Assembly (NCBI RefSeq): GCF_000496735.2
Contig: NZ_AYLO01000008.1
Coordinates: forward strand, 34,895-98,894
Source: Methyloglobulus morosus KoM1
GTDB lineage: Bacteria > Pseudomonadota > Gammaproteobacteria > Methylococcales > Methylomonadaceae
Length of the DNA stretch: 64,000 nt
Reading direction: 5' to 3'
This document shows, one piece after another, positions 17,835-28,936 of this stretch; position 1 is the first letter of the stretch, and every line of letters starts with the position of its first letter. Position numbers and translations under genes: made by a program. The notes below the pieces were generated by a model. It worked only from the letters and a program-made list of their open reading frames with translations. It did not search any database and was not told the DNA's origin.

Positions 17835-19167
17835 TGCCCGCGCTCCTCGGATCAAACGCATCCTGCACGACATCGGCAAACAAATTGGCCGCCAATACCA
17901 GGGCAAACATAAATACGAAGGCAGCGGACAATGACCACCACACGACAGGTTCGCGTGCCATTTCCAGGCGCGCGCCGTTAATCATATTGCCCCAACTATA
18001 AGTCGTAGGATCAACACCAATATTGATATACGACAGCACGGCTTCCGCCAATACCAAGGAACTGAAATCCAGCACGACGGAAATCAATACGATGTGCATC
18101 ACATTAGGCAAAATATGGCGCAGCAAAATGGCATGTTGCTTCACACCCAATGCGTAGGCAGCTTGCACATATTCCATTTCCCTCAGCTTTAAGGTCTCCG
18201 CCCTGAGCAAACGACATAAGCCCGTCCAACTGGTCACGCCTAAAATCATGCACAGGAACAGCAAGCGCATATCGGCACGGACAATCACACTGGTAAATGC
18301 GGACTCATGGTTTGCCATGTACACTTGCACCATCAATACCGATGCCGCTATCAGCAATACGCCGGGGATGGAATTAAGCGTGGTGTAGAGGTATTGGATG
18401 ACATCATCCACCCAACCCCGAAAAAATCCGGCCAGGATGCCGAACAAGATCGCCAAGGGCAACATGATAAGCGTGGTCAGCGTACCAATGACCAAGCCGG
18501 TACGGATACTTTTAACGGCTTGGTAAAAGACATCTTCACCCACTTTATCTGTCCCTAACACATGATAATAAAGTGACAGGTAGCTAAAAATTGCGCTTAT
18601 CACGATAAGCGTGAATAGGGTTAACATGACGGGGCGTAAGGCAAAAAACGCGGGCGTTGCCCCATATCGCAAATAGCTTATGACGGCCGATAAGAGCAAA
18701 AAGACAATGAAAAAAGCCACACCCAGCAAGAAACCGAGCCCTGCTTTTTGCAAAATATCGCCCAGCTTCCCTTTTCCTGGATCGGCCAAATGCTTGCCGC
18801 CATACACCAGTCGCGGATAATCCCAAACCCTATCACCGTCTTTTGCTATCATCTCCTTGCTGTACAAAGTTGTGGCAAACGGCGCGGAATAAGTCTTCTC
18901 GGACTGCTCCCGCAATGGGGTAGCGCAGTAGTCCAGCAGGCTGATAATCTCGTTGCTCCCTTCTTGCTTCGGCTTGAAATGAAGCGAATCGAGCAGGCCG
19001 ACCAACAGGAAGAACAGCAACACCACCAAGGACACCATGCCCACGTTGCTGCGGGCTATCTTATTGAGCGGACGTTGGATATGCGGTTTGTCGTGCAGGT
19101 AAAACCCGATACTGACCGATGCCAGCAATAACAGGAATATCAACGCGTCGGTCCACAATAAGGTCAT
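17818..19167 (-). CDS. yejE: Peptide ABC transporter permease (YejE/OppC-like), enlarged
   Basis: 449-aa inner-membrane permease. Six or more hydrophobic segments are visible, and the cytoplasmic EAA loop reads YVQAAYALGVKQHAILLRHILPN-like, typical of OppC-type permeases. The protein is about 100 residues longer than usual YejE, because a soluble, probably periplasmic, segment of roughly 90 residues after the second helix precedes another pair of helices. It is the upstream partner of yejF. The genes expected before it (substrate-binding protein and YejB) are missing; the neighbour is a hydrolase. Confidence 0.82.
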   Translation of the reverse strand: MTLLWTDALIFLLLLASVSIGFYLHDKPHIQRPLNKIARSNVGMVSLVVLLFFLLVGLLDSLHFKPKQEGSNEIISLLDYCATPLREQSEKTYSAPFATTLYSKEMIAKDGDRVWDYPRLVYGGKHLADPGKGKLGDILQKAGLGFLLGVAFFIVFLLLSAVISYLRYGATPAFFALRPVMLTLFTLIVISAIFSYLSLYYHVLGTDKVGEDVFYQAVKSIRTGLVIGTLTTLIMLPLAILFGILAGFFRGWVDDVIQYLYTTLNSIPGVLLIAASVLMVQVYMANHESAFTSVIVRADMRLLFLCMILGVTSWTGLCRLLRAETLKLREMEYVQAAYALGVKQHAILLRHILPNVMHIVLISVVLDFSSLVLAEAVLSYINIGVDPTTYSWGNMINGARLEMAREPVVWWSLSAAFVFMFALVLAANLFADVVQDAFDPRSAGNESFK

Positions 19168-19213
19168 GGCAGGAGTTTCAACTTAATTTGCTAGACGGGT
19201 TCAATAACGAACC

Positions 19214-19933
19214 TTACGCGAATATTTCAGCAAAGAAATTTCGCATGGCTATCCACGAACGCCTATCGGCATCGGCCTGATAGACCGTGCCAAAACCGGG
19301 ATCGTTGGCAACGGGATTGGTGAAAGCATGGACGGTATGTCCATACGATACAAATTGCCAATCGGCATCAGCTTGGGTCATTTCTTCCTGGAACGCAAGC
19401 ACTAGCTCAGGTGGCACCATCGGGTCATCGCGTCCATGCAAGGCCAAGATTTTTGCCTTGATAAGGTTGCCTTTGGTATTGTCCGGTGCGCCGAGCAAGC
19501 CGTGAAAACTCACCACACCTTTAATGTCCACACCCGTCCGCGCCAAATCCAGGACACACAGTCCGCCGAAACAAAAACCCATCGCGGCGATAAGTTTGTC
19601 ATCCACCCAAGGCAATTGCTTAACAGCATTCAAGGCGGCTTTCATTCGGTCCTGTAATTTCTTCCGATCCGCCAAAAAGGGTTGCATCAACTTAGCGTTT
19701 TCTTCCGCACCGCTCCCTAAAACACCCTTGCCGTACATGTCCAATGCAAAACCCACATAACCCAATTCGGCCAATTTCCTGGCCTTATCCGCAACGAAAG
19801 CATCCCTCCCACCCCAGGCATGGCTGATAAGCACCGCAGGTCGTCGGCCTGTTACGCTATCGTCAAAAGCAAAGAAAGCCTCCAATGCCACGTCTCCATC
19901 CAGGTAAACGACAGTATTTTCGATGATCGCCAT
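19214..19933 (-). CDS. Dienelactone hydrolase family protein
   Basis: 239-aa alpha/beta hydrolase. The DLH-type triad is visible: nucleophile Cys121 in GFCFGG, Asp170 in HGRDDPMVPP, His202 in GHTVHAFTNP. The Cys nucleophile marks the DLH branch rather than esterases. The substrate is unknown; no catechol or chlorocatechol pathway genes are nearby. It is followed by yejE after 46 bp on the same strand, but without functional link. Confidence 0.87.
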   Translation of the reverse strand: MAIIENTVVYLDGDVALEAFFAFDDSVTGRRPAVLISHAWGGRDAFVADKARKLAELGYVGFALDMYGKGVLGSGAEENAKLMQPFLADRKKLQDRMKAALNAVKQLPWVDDKLIAAMGFCFGGLCVLDLARTGVDIKGVVSFHGLLGAPDNTKGNLIKAKILALHGRDDPMVPPELVLAFQEEMTQADADWQFVSYGHTVHAFTNPVANDPGFGTVYQADADRRSWIAMRNFFAEIFA

Positions 19934-19949
19934 GCTTATCCTCGCACCG

Positions 19950-20444
19950 TTAATTGCTTACACTGAGTTTGCCCGATTTTTGTAAGGACTCCAAGAAGCC
20001 CAAAGAAGCTTCTTGCACCATATCCAAGACCCGCTCAAAACCCAGCTTTTCGCCATAGTAAGGGTCGGGGACCTCACGGATGCCTAAATGCGGTGCATAA
20101 TCGAGAAAATACTTAACCTTAGCCTTATGCTCATCGGGACACTCATGAAACAGTATTGAATAATTGTCGTCATCCATGGCAAGCACATAGTCAAAATATT
20201 CGAAGTCGCTGCCATGAACCTTTCTGGCACGTAAATGTTGTAATTCCACACCGCGTTTCAAAGCGGCTTTTTGGGCTCGTGCGTCCGGTGGATTACCGAC
20301 ATGGTAAGCATGAGTCCCCGCTGAATCGACAGTAAATCGGTCAGCCAAATTTTTTGAGGCAATGATTTTTGTAAATACGCCCTCTGCAGTTGGTGATCGG
20401 CAGATATTGCCCATGCAGACGAAAAGTACTTTGATTTTTTCCAT
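19950..20444 (-). CDS. Low-molecular-weight protein-tyrosine phosphatase
   Basis: 164-aa enzyme. The phosphate loop CMGNICRS (nucleophile Cys10, Arg16) opens the protein, and the general acid is Asp127 in DPYYGE. Bacterial relatives dephosphorylate tyrosine kinases of exopolysaccharide export or act as stand-alone phosphatases. No tyrosine kinase is nearby, so the stand-alone type is likely. It lies 16 bp upstream of the dienelactone hydrolase start on the same strand. Confidence 0.92.
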   Translation of the reverse strand: MEKIKVLFVCMGNICRSPTAEGVFTKIIASKNLADRFTVDSAGTHAYHVGNPPDARAQKAALKRGVELQHLRARKVHGSDFEYFDYVLAMDDDNYSILFHECPDEHKAKVKYFLDYAPHLGIREVPDPYYGEKLGFERVLDMVQEASLGFLESLQKSGKLSVSN

Positions 20445-20481
20445 AATTTTTTAACGTATAAGCAATGGCTAAGTAACGGGA

Positions 20482-20907
20482 TTAAAACAGCAGAAAGGAC
20501 GCCAAGTAATTGACGAGCAAAAAGGCTGAAACAAGAAGCACCCGGTCAGTGACAGTCATCGCTTGCCAATCCTGGGTAATAGCCCCGACAAATTCCGTCC
20601 ATTCGATTTGCATACGGTGGCCTGCACTCCTAAAAAGTTGCACCAGCATTTTCCATAAAAAATATATTAAGATCCCTACCAGCACGAGCAAAATATAAAA
20701 CACAATCAATTGCGTTTCATGAAGCTCTGTTTCAAACGTATGTTCAATGAGCTTGTCCAACGCCATTTCGACGACTTCAAACAAGAGATGTAAAGCTTCC
20801 AATATATGGCCGAAAATTACATCGTAAAAACCGACCAAAACGCTGATGGTAATACCAAGCAAACTCAGATGAAAAATGAATTTCTGATAAATCTGCCTGT
20901 TATTCAT
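20482..20907 (-). CDS. Small integral membrane protein, function unknown
   Basis: 141-aa protein with three or four predicted helices: LSLLGITISVLVGFYDVIFG, IVFYILLVLVGILIYFLWKM and a C-terminal VLLVSAFLLVNYLASFLLF. A charged amphipathic loop separates the first two. I do not recognise a family. It lies between purL and the phosphatase on the same strand, with gaps of about 40 bp. Confidence 0.6.
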   Translation of the reverse strand: MNNRQIYQKFIFHLSLLGITISVLVGFYDVIFGHILEALHLLFEVVEMALDKLIEHTFETELHETQLIVFYILLVLVGILIYFLWKMLVQLFRSAGHRMQIEWTEFVGAITQDWQAMTVTDRVLLVSAFLLVNYLASFLLF

Positions 20908-20948
20908 ACCTTACCTGACAGTAGGAGAATTAATCTGATGATCTGGCC

Positions 20949-23900
20949 TTAGCTTATCCATACCCTGGCATTCCTGAATAGCCGCATCCATCCGCCATCT
21001 TCCTGCCAATCCTGCGGATGCCAGGAATTCTGTATTGTCCTAAAACACCGTTCAGGATGCGGCATCATGATGGTAAAGCGTCCATCGCTTGTCGTCAATC
21101 CGGTTATGCCTAAGGGTGAACCATTGGGATTTGCCGGAAATGCTTCGGTTATCTTGCCGTAATTATCCACATAACTCAATGCAACTTTATTGGCGTTGGC
21201 CACAATTGAAGGTTCGCCTTCAAAGACAGCGCGTCCTTCGCCATGCGCAACCACCACGGGCAAGCGGGAACCTGCCATACCGGAAAATAACAAGGAAGGC
21301 GACGGTTGGACTTCCACCATGACCACCCTGGCCTCAAATTGTTCTGAAGTGTTACGCACAAAGCGCGGCCAATGTCCTGATCCTGGGATGATCTCAGTCA
21401 AACCCGACATCATTTGGCAACCATTGCATACACCCAAGCCGAAACTGTCCTGCCGCGCAAAAAACGCCGTAAATTCATCTTTGGCGCGTGGGTTGAACAA
21501 AATGGATTTGGCCCAACCGCCACCTGCACCCAGCACATCGCCATAAGAAAAACCGCCACAAGCGGCAAGCCCGACAAATCCAGCCAAACTCACCCGTCCA
21601 TAGATGATGTCGCTCATGTGGACATCGACACAGGCAAATCCGGCACGGTCAAATGCCGCCGCCATTTCCACATGACCGTTTACGCCTTGCTCACGCAAGA
21701 TAGCGATTTTAGGTTTTGTCGTGTTGATATACGGTGCGGTAATGTCGTCATTGGCATCAAAGGTCAGTTTCGCATGCAATCCGACATCATCGTTATCTTT
21801 AATTCGCTCAAATTGTTGGTATGCACAGTCAGGATTGTCGCGAAGCGCTTGCATCTTATAACTCACTTCCGACCAAACAGATTGCAACTCAGCGCGGCTA
21901 GACGAGTAGATGACCTTATCGGCACGAAAAATCGACAACTGCTGGCCTTCGGTTAATCCGCCAATAATATGGACTCCGCCAGAAAATCCGGCTTGCTTAA
22001 ATAAACCGATAACCTCATTGGTGTCATGACGTGATACTTGAATAACTGCGCCCAATTCTTCATTGAACAATGCTGCCAACACATCGTCGCCAAGATTATC
22101 GATACATAAATCAACACCTAATCGACTGGCAAAATGCATTTCTGCAACGGTCGCCAACAGGCCGCCGTCCGAACGGTCATGGTACGCCAACAGCTTGTTT
22201 TGCTTATTTAGGGTTTGGATAGTATTAAAAAAGCCTTTCAATAAACTCGGATCGTCAAGGTCAGGATTGACATTACCCATCTGTCGATAAACCTGCGCTA
22301 ACACCGACCCACCCAAACGATTTTTCCCTAAACCCAGGTCGACCAGGATCAACACGCTATCAGCGACATCTTGCAATTGCGGCGTCAGGGTTTTAGCGAC
22401 ATCATCCACGGGCGCAAATGCCGTAATAATCAACGACAACGGCGCGGTCATGGTCTTTTCACCCTGATCGTCTTGCCAAACCGTCTTCATCGACAAGGAA
22501 TCCTTGCCCACAGGAATGGCAATGCCCAGTTCTGGGCATAATTCCAGCCCGACGGCCTTTACGGTATCGAATAAAGCCGCATCTTCGCCTTGAGTGCCTG
22601 CCGCCGCCATCCAATTCGCGGACAATTTAATGTCCCCTAATGCATCAATACTGGCGGCGGCAATATTGGTAATCGCCTCACCCACCGCCATCCGGCCTGA
22701 TGCAGGCGCGTCGATAACGGCGATGGGCGCGCGTTCACCCATCGCCATCGCTTCACCCGTAAGCGCATGAAAACCGGATGCGGTGACAGCAACATCGGCA
22801 ACGGGCACTTGCCAAGGGCCGACCATTTGGTCCCTGGCAACCAGGCCGGTAACAGAACGGTCGCCGATATGGATCAAGAAACTTTTGTCGGCGACTGCCG
22901 GGAAAGATAAAACCCGTTTGATCGCCTCATCCAGTCGTACGCCACCCAAATCCAATTCGGTTTTGGAGGCCGTGAAACGCTCAACCTTGCGGTGCATTTT
23001 AGGCGGCTTGCCGAATAGCACGGACATGGGCAAATCGACGGGCTTATTCCCTAATAATGAATCGCTGAGTGTTAAATGTTCTTGTTCAGTCGCCTTGCCG
23101 ATAACGGCATACAGGCAATGTTCCCGCTCGCAAAATGCAGCAAACAGTTCCAACGCTTCGGGTTTAATGGCAATGACGTAGCGTTCCTGGGCTTCATTGC
23201 ACCAGATTTGCATGGGCGACATGCCCAGATCGGCATTTTGGACGTGGCGCAATTCAAACTGTCCGCCACGACCACAATCATGGATGATTTCCGGCACGGC
23301 ATTGGACAAGCCGCCGGCTCCAATGTCATGGATAGAAATAATCGGCGATTCGTCACCTAAGGCATTGCAATGGTTGATGACTTCCTGGCAGCGCCGCTGC
23401 ATTTCAGGGTTTTCACGCTGGACTGAGGCAAAATCCAGGTCTTCTGCACCTGACCCCGAAGCCTGTGACGAAGCCGCGCCGCCGCCCAGGCCAATCAGCA
23501 TGGCAGGGCCGCCCAGGATAATAATCAACGAACCAGCGGGTATCGGCTGCTTGTTCACCAGCATGGGACGAATCGCACCCATGCCGCCTGCTACCATGAT
23601 TGGTTTGTGGTAACCCCGGTATTCATTATCCTTACCCATCACGGCTTGTTCAAAACTGCGAAAATACCCTGCCAAATTAGGCCGACCAAATTCATTGTTG
23701 AATGCCGCACCGCCCAACGGGGCTTCCAACATAATCTGTAAGGCGGACGCTATGCGTTCAGGTTTACCGTGGTCCTTTTCCCAGGGTTGCGGAAAACCTG
23801 GGATAAGCAAGTGCGATACCGAAAATCCAGTTAACCCGGCCTTGGTCGCGGATCCTCTCCCTGTTGCGCCTTCATCCCTTATCTCCCCGCCCGAACCCGT

Positions 23901-24836
23901 TGCTGCACCAGGAAAAGGCGAAATAGCCGTGGGGTGGTTGTGGGTCTCAACCTTCATGAGCAAATGAGCCGCCTCTTCGGTATAGCCGTATTCTCCGGTC
24001 ATGGGGTTGCGGATGAAAACTTGGGTGTTCGCGCCTTCAACAACGGAAGAGTTATCGCTATAAGCCGTTAAAACTCCTTTTGGACTAAGGGCTGTGCTAT
24101 TGCGGATCATGGCGAACAAAGTCTGTGCCTGTTCGATGCCGTCTATCGTCCAGTTCGCGTTAAAAATTTTATGGCGACAATGTTCGGAATTGGCTTGGGC
24201 AAACATCATCAATTCCACGTCGGTCGGGTTCCTGCCCAGTGCGGTAAAGCTGGCGCTTAAGTAGTCGATCTCATCTTCGGATAAGGCCATGCCCAACTGC
24301 GTGTTGGCTGATACCAACGCACCACGGCCTTGCCCCAAAATATCGACTGACTGCAATAGCTTTGGCTTATGCTCCGCAAAAAAATCGGTTGGAATATCGC
24401 CAAAGTAGACGGATTGGGTCATGCGGTCGTGCAGCCAAGCCGATAAGCGTTTTCTAGTATCCTCAGATAAGCCGGTATTTGCCACTATCGAATACTCAAT
24501 GCCCCGCTCGATACGCCTGACGGAATTCAAGCCACAACGTTGGGCAATTTCCGTCGCTTTGCTGGACCAAGGTGAAATCGTCCCTGCCCGTGGCACGACC
24601 AGCCATTTTTCGGGAATCAAAGCATCAAAAGGTTCTTGTTTGACGACTGCTGTCCCATAAGAAAGCAATTGGCTTAATATTTCCAATTCCTGGTCTTTCA
24701 AACCTTCGCCCGCATCGACAAAATGAATAAATCGTGCGCTTTTCAAAGTGACGCCACCCTCTATCTCTCGTAACTGAGAATTCAGCGGACGGATACGAAA
24801 ATCTGATAAGGCGTTTGAACCTGGGAGTTTAAGCAT
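20949..24836 (-). CDS. purL: Phosphoribosylformylglycinamidine synthase
   Basis: 1295-aa single-chain PurL of the gammaproteobacterial type, converting FGAR to FGAM with glutamine and ATP in purine synthesis. Order: PurS-like N-terminus, linker, two AIRS-type halves ([21 protein letters not shown] and the second half near GKDSLSMKT), and a C-terminal class I glutamine amidotransferase with nucleophile Cys in GVCNGCQMM and His-Glu in PHPERCFR. Length and motifs are complete. It stands alone, with a 160-bp gap before bamC. Confidence 0.97.
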   Translation of the reverse strand: MLKLPGSNALSDFRIRPLNSQLREIEGGVTLKSARFIHFVDAGEGLKDQELEILSQLLSYGTAVVKQEPFDALIPEKWLVVPRAGTISPWSSKATEIAQRCGLNSVRRIERGIEYSIVANTGLSEDTRKRLSAWLHDRMTQSVYFGDIPTDFFAEHKPKLLQSVDILGQGRGALVSANTQLGMALSEDEIDYLSASFTALGRNPTDVELMMFAQANSEHCRHKIFNANWTIDGIEQAQTLFAMIRNSTALSPKGVLTAYSDNSSVVEGANTQVFIRNPMTGEYGYTEEAAHLLMKVETHNHPTAISPFPGAATGSGGEIRDEGATGRGSATKAGLTGFSVSHLLIPGFPQPWEKDHGKPERIASALQIMLEAPLGGAAFNNEFGRPNLAGYFRSFEQAVMGKDNEYRGYHKPIMVAGGMGAIRPMLVNKQPIPAGSLIIILGGPAMLIGLGGGAASSQASGSGAEDLDFASVQRENPEMQRRCQEVINHCNALGDESPIISIHDIGAGGLSNAVPEIIHDCGRGGQFELRHVQNADLGMSPMQIWCNEAQERYVIAIKPEALELFAAFCEREHCLYAVIGKATEQEHLTLSDSLLGNKPVDLPMSVLFGKPPKMHRKVERFTASKTELDLGGVRLDEAIKRVLSFPAVADKSFLIHIGDRSVTGLVARDQMVGPWQVPVADVAVTASGFHALTGEAMAMGERAPIAVIDAPASGRMAVGEAITNIAAASIDALGDIKLSANWMAAAGTQGEDAALFDTVKAVGLELCPELGIAIPVGKDSLSMKTVWQDDQGEKTMTAPLSLIITAFAPVDDVAKTLTPQLQDVADSVLILVDLGLGKNRLGGSVLAQVYRQMGNVNPDLDDPSLLKGFFNTIQTLNKQNKLLAYHDRSDGGLLATVAEMHFASRLGVDLCIDNLGDDVLAALFNEELGAVIQVSRHDTNEVIGLFKQAGFSGGVHIIGGLTEGQQLSIFRADKVIYSSSRAELQSVWSEVSYKMQALRDNPDCAYQQFERIKDNDDVGLHAKLTFDANDDITAPYINTTKPKIAILREQGVNGHVEMAAAFDRAGFACVDVHMSDIIYGRVSLAGFVGLAACGGFSYGDVLGAGGGWAKSILFNPRAKDEFTAFFARQDSFGLGVCNGCQMMSGLTEIIPGSGHWPRFVRNTSEQFEARVVMVEVQPSPSLLFSGMAGSRLPVVVAHGEGRAVFEGEPSIVANANKVALSYVDNYGKITEAFPANPNGSPLGITGLTTSDGRFTIMMPHPERCFRTIQNSWHPQDWQEDGGWMRLFRNARVWIS

Positions 24837-24996
24837 GTGGGTGAGGACGGCTAAAAATTAGGGATTAGCATCACAAAAGATACTGGGTAACTGGAATGAC
24901 GAAAAGTTAGTGTTATTGTATCGCCACCGCGACATTCGATTTAATCGGGTTCTCGCACCGAAGGCTGAGCACTTTCTTTTATTTCGCTAAAAAAGC

Positions 24997-25791
24997 TTAC
25001 GGATTGTTTTCGTTATCTGGCTGTGATTTTTTAGCCAAATCCGCTTTTATGGTATCCGCCATCAGTTTCAACAAGCGCAAAGCGGCTTCATCGTTGAGCA
25101 TCGGCAAATGCTCTTCATTCAGGACGATCGTATCGGTTTGCTGGCCATGCTCTTCGAGCTTGAGCACAAATGTCTTGTCATTTACGCCGATTCCCTTGAA
25201 GAGAAAGATAATTTCATCCATAAATGAATCGTCTTTTGCTTTTTTTTCGTCGGGATCATACTGGATAACGATTTGTGCCTTATCGTGATTCCGTTCAGTG
25301 ACTTCGATGGTATTGCGGCTCAATGCCTTATTGACTACGCGCCAGGATTTTGAAAATCCCGCCCCTAAACGCAATCGGCTTTCACCGTCGTCATATTTAA
25401 CGATTTGCACGGATAAAACGATATCCCGCCCATCGGATTCTGCGGCTGGCGTTATGGGCGTGCTGGATACTTCCGGGGTAGCGGAAGGTGTAGTTTCCAG
25501 GGCGTTTTCCGACAACGCACCAGTTGCTGGCGGCTGATCTGCATTATCTGTCGTTGTGCCGACCTCGCTACGTTCAAGATTTTCGGCTGGGGAGGGTGTT
25601 TCCGCAACACCATCGCTACTCGGGTTCTCTGCCGACTTATTTTTCCTTAAATCAGCCGGATAATTGATCAACGGAATTTCGGTAGTGTATTGGTAATCCC
25701 TTTCCTTATCTGGAAAGTAACTTTCCAGATAACTGCAACCAGCCGACAAAATCGCGGTAAAACCAACAATGCAAATGCCTATCCTATTCAT
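24997..25791 (-). CDS. bamC: Outer membrane assembly lipoprotein BamC
   Basis: 264-aa lipoprotein: signal peptide with lipobox LSAGC (Cys19). The N-terminal region resembles the BamC stretch that contacts BamD (YTTEIPLINYPADLR). A Pro/Thr/Glu-rich spacer of about 80 residues is followed by a helix-grip domain (SWRVVNKALSRNTIEVTERN). It is directly downstream of dapA with a 9-bp gap, as in enterobacteria. The low-complexity linker is longer than in E. coli, and only one helix-grip domain is evident, so the C-terminal domain may be reduced. Confidence 0.85.
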   Translation of the reverse strand: MNRIGICIVGFTAILSAGCSYLESYFPDKERDYQYTTEIPLINYPADLRKNKSAENPSSDGVAETPSPAENLERSEVGTTTDNADQPPATGALSENALETTPSATPEVSSTPITPAAESDGRDIVLSVQIVKYDDGESRLRLGAGFSKSWRVVNKALSRNTIEVTERNHDKAQIVIQYDPDEKKAKDDSFMDEIIFLFKGIGVNDKTFVLKLEEHGQQTDTIVLNEEHLPMLNDEAALRLLKLMADTIKADLAKKSQPDNENNP

Positions 25792-25800
25792 AATATGGCA

Positions 25801-26679
25801 CTACACTCTAATCTCGGCTTGCTGCATGGCTTGACGTACCGGGGCAAAACAATCTTCCGTCAACCAAGTTAACGGCAAACGGATACCCTTGCCCATCAAG
25901 CCCATTTCAGCCACCGCCCATTTTACGGGTATGGGATTGGCTTGGATAAATAGCTGCTTGTGCAATCCTGCCAGTTTGTTGTCGAGCGCCAACGCGGTTT
26001 CTGCGTCGCCCTTAATGGCCGCCATAATCATTTCGTGCATTAACTTAGGGGCGACATTACCCGTGACGGTAATCGTGCCGTTGCCGCCCAACAAGCAGCA
26101 TTCACGGCTGGTGGCATCATCGCCGCTATAGACGGCGAAGTGTGCACCGGCCAAATCCCGGATGGTTTTTATTCTGGACAAATCCCCAGTCGCTTCCTTA
26201 ACACCAACAATATTAGGTAACTTCGATAGCCGTCCGACAGTTTCCGGCAACATATCGCAAGCCGTCCGCCCAGGGACATTGTATAGAATCTGAGGAATAT
26301 CAACGGCCTCGCTAATGGCCTTATAATGCAAGTACAAGCCTTCTTGGGTCGGCTTATTATAATACGGTGTGACGATCAAACAGGCATCTGCGGCCACATC
26401 TTTCGCCCTGCGTGTCAGGGTAATGGCTTCAGTGGTGGAATTTGAACCCGTTCCGGCGATGATGGGAATCCGGCCTTGCGCATAATCCACGGTAGCCTTG
26501 ATGACATCGCAATGTTCGTCCTCGTCCAACGTGGCAGATTCACCCGTCGTGCCGACCGCTACGATGGCATCCGTACCCTGCGCTATGTGGAATTCGACTA
26601 ATTTCTGCAAGCTTGCCCAATCCACCGCGCCAGTTTCATCCATGGGCGTGACTAAAGCGACGATACTACCTTGAATCAT
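25801..26679 (-). CDS. dapA: 4-hydroxy-tetrahydrodipicolinate synthase
   Basis: 292-aa TIM-barrel lyase joining pyruvate with aspartate semialdehyde in lysine and diaminopimelate synthesis. Motifs: GTTGESATL (substrate threonines), YNVPGRT (catalytic Tyr), and GVKEATGD with the Schiff-base lysine. Length is standard. First gene of the dapA-bamC pair. Confidence 0.96.
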   Translation of the reverse strand: MIQGSIVALVTPMDETGAVDWASLQKLVEFHIAQGTDAIVAVGTTGESATLDEDEHCDVIKATVDYAQGRIPIIAGTGSNSTTEAITLTRRAKDVAADACLIVTPYYNKPTQEGLYLHYKAISEAVDIPQILYNVPGRTACDMLPETVGRLSKLPNIVGVKEATGDLSRIKTIRDLAGAHFAVYSGDDATSRECCLLGGNGTITVTGNVAPKLMHEMIMAAIKGDAETALALDNKLAGLHKQLFIQANPIPVKWAVAEMGLMGKGIRLPLTWLTEDCFAPVRQAMQQAEIRV

Positions 26680-26900
26680 TTATTCTCTCGATCAAAATGG
26701 CTATTTTTAAACTTTTCTTTATAGTGGGCATTATAACAAGCAAATCGTTTAAAAAGGTATGGATAAGGGTCGTGCCAATTTGACGTGCCTGCACATCTTA
26801 CGCGTTTGGGCAAAAAGTTGGGATGAAGGTGGATTTAAAGCATTTTCCTTGTTTTATTACTCTTCGCTTTGCCCCTACACCTGAAGGGGCGGTTAAAGAT

Positions 26901-27803
26901 TTAATCCTTGTCGTCAATCTCAAAGAAAATCCATTTGACGCGGCTGTTGGTTTGCTTGATCTGCCTTTCCATGGCGTTAATCTCTTGGACGGCAGAATGG
27001 ACTGACAGTTCGGGCTTTAATTCCGCTTTGATGGCGACCATGACAGAATTACCATGGTTAATTGCCCAAACGTTTAGCACCCGCATAACACAAGCCTGGG
27101 CTTCCAGGTAAGTCTGTATGCTGGTCCGAACGTCTTCGGCAGATTCCCCTATCAAGAGCGAATGTATCTCAGCACCAACCACGGCTGCGACTGTAACCAA
27201 CAATAGTCCAATAATCATGGAACCTAAGGCATCAAAGGCCGTATTTCCGGTCATAACGGTTAAACCCAAAGCAACCAGTGCAAACACCAAGCCCAGCAAA
27301 GCGGCGATATCTTCGCCCGTCACTACCATCAACTCGCTGGAATGGGTCGTTTTAAACCATTGCCAAAGTGATTGTTTCCCCTTCTCTTCCTTCATCGCCG
27401 ACAACGCACCTTTCAACGAAAGGGCTTCCATGATGATTGCAGCCAACAAAACCAGCAATGCAATTTTGGCATTCTCTATGGCTTGGGGATGATGATACCT
27501 GTCCCAACCTTCATAGATCGCAAAAACGCCACCGATTGAAAACAGGATAAATGCGACCATCATTGACCAGATATAGGACTCGCGTTCATAGCCCATGGGG
27601 TGTTTTTGGGTTGCCGCCTTTGCAGAACGCTTCATACCGATTACCAATAACACTTGGTTGCCGCAATCGGCGTAAGAATGGATCGCCTCAGCCAACATGG
27701 AGCCCGAACCTGTCCAAACGGCCGCGCCGCTCTTCGCTAAGGCGATACCTAAATTGGCCGTAAATGCATATAGCACTGCTTTAATTGAGTTATTATCCGA
27801 CAT
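26901..27803 (-). CDS. Cation diffusion facilitator (Zn/Mn-type efflux), SLC30A9-like
   Basis: 300-aa transporter with six helices in the CDF pattern. The metal-site helix reads AEAIHSYADCGNQ, where the usual form in this subgroup is HSLADTGNQ, and a second site is visible as VVTGEDIAALLG. A cytoplasmic C-terminal domain carries the EIHSLLIGESAED region. MSDNNSIKAV (ATG 27803) is preferred over the longer frame to 27866, whose extra residues are not family-like. Metal specificity cannot be assigned. Confidence 0.85.
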   Translation of the reverse strand: MSDNNSIKAVLYAFTANLGIALAKSGAAVWTGSGSMLAEAIHSYADCGNQVLLVIGMKRSAKAATQKHPMGYERESYIWSMMVAFILFSIGGVFAIYEGWDRYHHPQAIENAKIALLVLLAAIIMEALSLKGALSAMKEEKGKQSLWQWFKTTHSSELMVVTGEDIAALLGLVFALVALGLTVMTGNTAFDALGSMIIGLLLVTVAAVVGAEIHSLLIGESAEDVRTSIQTYLEAQACVMRVLNVWAINHGNSVMVAIKAELKPELSVHSAVQEINAMERQIKQTNSRVKWIFFEIDDKD

Positions 27804-28056
27804 ATATTTGGGGCTTGTTAAAATTTTTGGTAAAAAGTTAGTGTAAAAATATACACCTAAGTCCACTCATTTTGATTATATCTAAGCATGTAAGCGTAAG
27901 CTGTAAGTAATTATACGTATTGTTAATATTCAATAGCCTTGAAAGAATAGCACTAGCTAATAATTTTGCATCTAGCTATGAAGCATATTATCCGCATGAA
28001 TCATGTGTGCGATTTAATATTTCGTTTTTAAATGTTTTTCAAAGGCATAACATTCT

Positions 28057-28809
28057 ATGGGAATATTTAGTTTATCAAAAAAATCTCTGTTAGGACTTAT
28101 ATTGGTTGCGGCTCTTTCATCGGGCAATTCTTACGCTGCCAAGATTGTCTTAAGCTTTGAGGGAATCGGCGATTTGACGCCAATAAACGACTTTTACAAT
28201 GGGGGTGCTGATGGAGTGCGAGTGGGCAACTCCGGCATTGATTACGGCGTTCAGTTCTCGAATGACGCTGACGGAATAATTGATGAAGATGTCAGCTTAA
28301 ATTTCAGCGGTCTTTTCGCCAATGAACCATCGGCCAGTACTGCCCTGATCTTTAGGGAAGGTGGCGTTGCAACCATGAACGTGGAGGCAGGTTTCGAGTC
28401 AGGCTTCTCTTTTTTCTATAGCTCTTCTGCTGATGCAGTTGTAAACATTTATGATGGCTTGGATGGAACCGGTAATTTATTAGCATCCTTAAATCTCGCC
28501 GTTAACTTCAAAAATAATAATTGCCAAGGTGACCCTGGTGGTGGTTATTGCCATTGGGATTCCATTGGTGTGAAATTCTATGGCAAGGCTCGATCAGTCG
28601 TGTTTGAAGGCCCAAGGGAATTCACATTTTATGATGACATTACATTGGGCAGCCCTGCCCCGAATGATTGTAAAAAAGATTTTAGAGGGCATCGGCGGGA
28701 TCGTCACTCTAGTGATAACGACGATATTTCTATGGATGACGAAATCCGAAGCGAATGTAAAGATTCTCGGCGGCAACGACGTAACCGCTACTCTTTTAGG
28801 CAAAATTAA
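28057..28809 (+). CDS. Secreted protein resembling PEP-CTERM ectodomains, C-terminus replaced
   Basis: 250-aa protein with a signal peptide (LLGLILVAALSSGNSYAAK). The mature part has the beta-rich pattern of PEP-CTERM surface proteins: IGDLTPINDFYNGGADGVR, YGVQFSNDADGII, and FYDDITLGSPAP. In that class the last motif is normally followed by a VPEP sorting signal and helix. Here it is followed by a charged, Arg/Asp-rich tail of about 48 residues with no membrane helix. An overlapping frame (28658-28876) encodes a hydrophobic segment. This suggests loss or replacement of the sorting signal. Confidence 0.65.
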   Translation: MGIFSLSKKSLLGLILVAALSSGNSYAAKIVLSFEGIGDLTPINDFYNGGADGVRVGNSGIDYGVQFSNDADGIIDEDVSLNFSGLFANEPSASTALIFREGGVATMNVEAGFESGFSFFYSSSADAVVNIYDGLDGTGNLLASLNLAVNFKNNNCQGDPGGGYCHWDSIGVKFYGKARSVVFEGPREFTFYDDITLGSPAPNDCKKDFRGHRRDRHSSDNDDISMDDEIRSECKDSRRQRRNRYSFRQN

Positions 28810-28834
28810 ATCTCGTAACCATCATTGCAGCAGA

Positions 28835-28864
28835 GATTCCAAAGCAGGCCCCTGCTTTGGAATC
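28835..28864. repeat. Perfect 14-bp inverted repeat between convergent genes
   Basis: GATTCCAAAGCAGG at 28835-28848 pairs perfectly with 28851-28864 across a 2-base centre. It lies 26 bp after the secreted-protein stop and upstream of the convergent Rieske gene end. There is no T-run on either side, so it is a weak terminator candidate; it could instead stabilise mRNA ends or be a repeat remnant. Confidence 0.6.
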
Positions 28865-28936
28865 CAATTGGCGTGACCATATCGACAAAATCAAGATCAG
28901 TTGTTTTTAAGCCACTTATATATAACCTTGGTTCAT

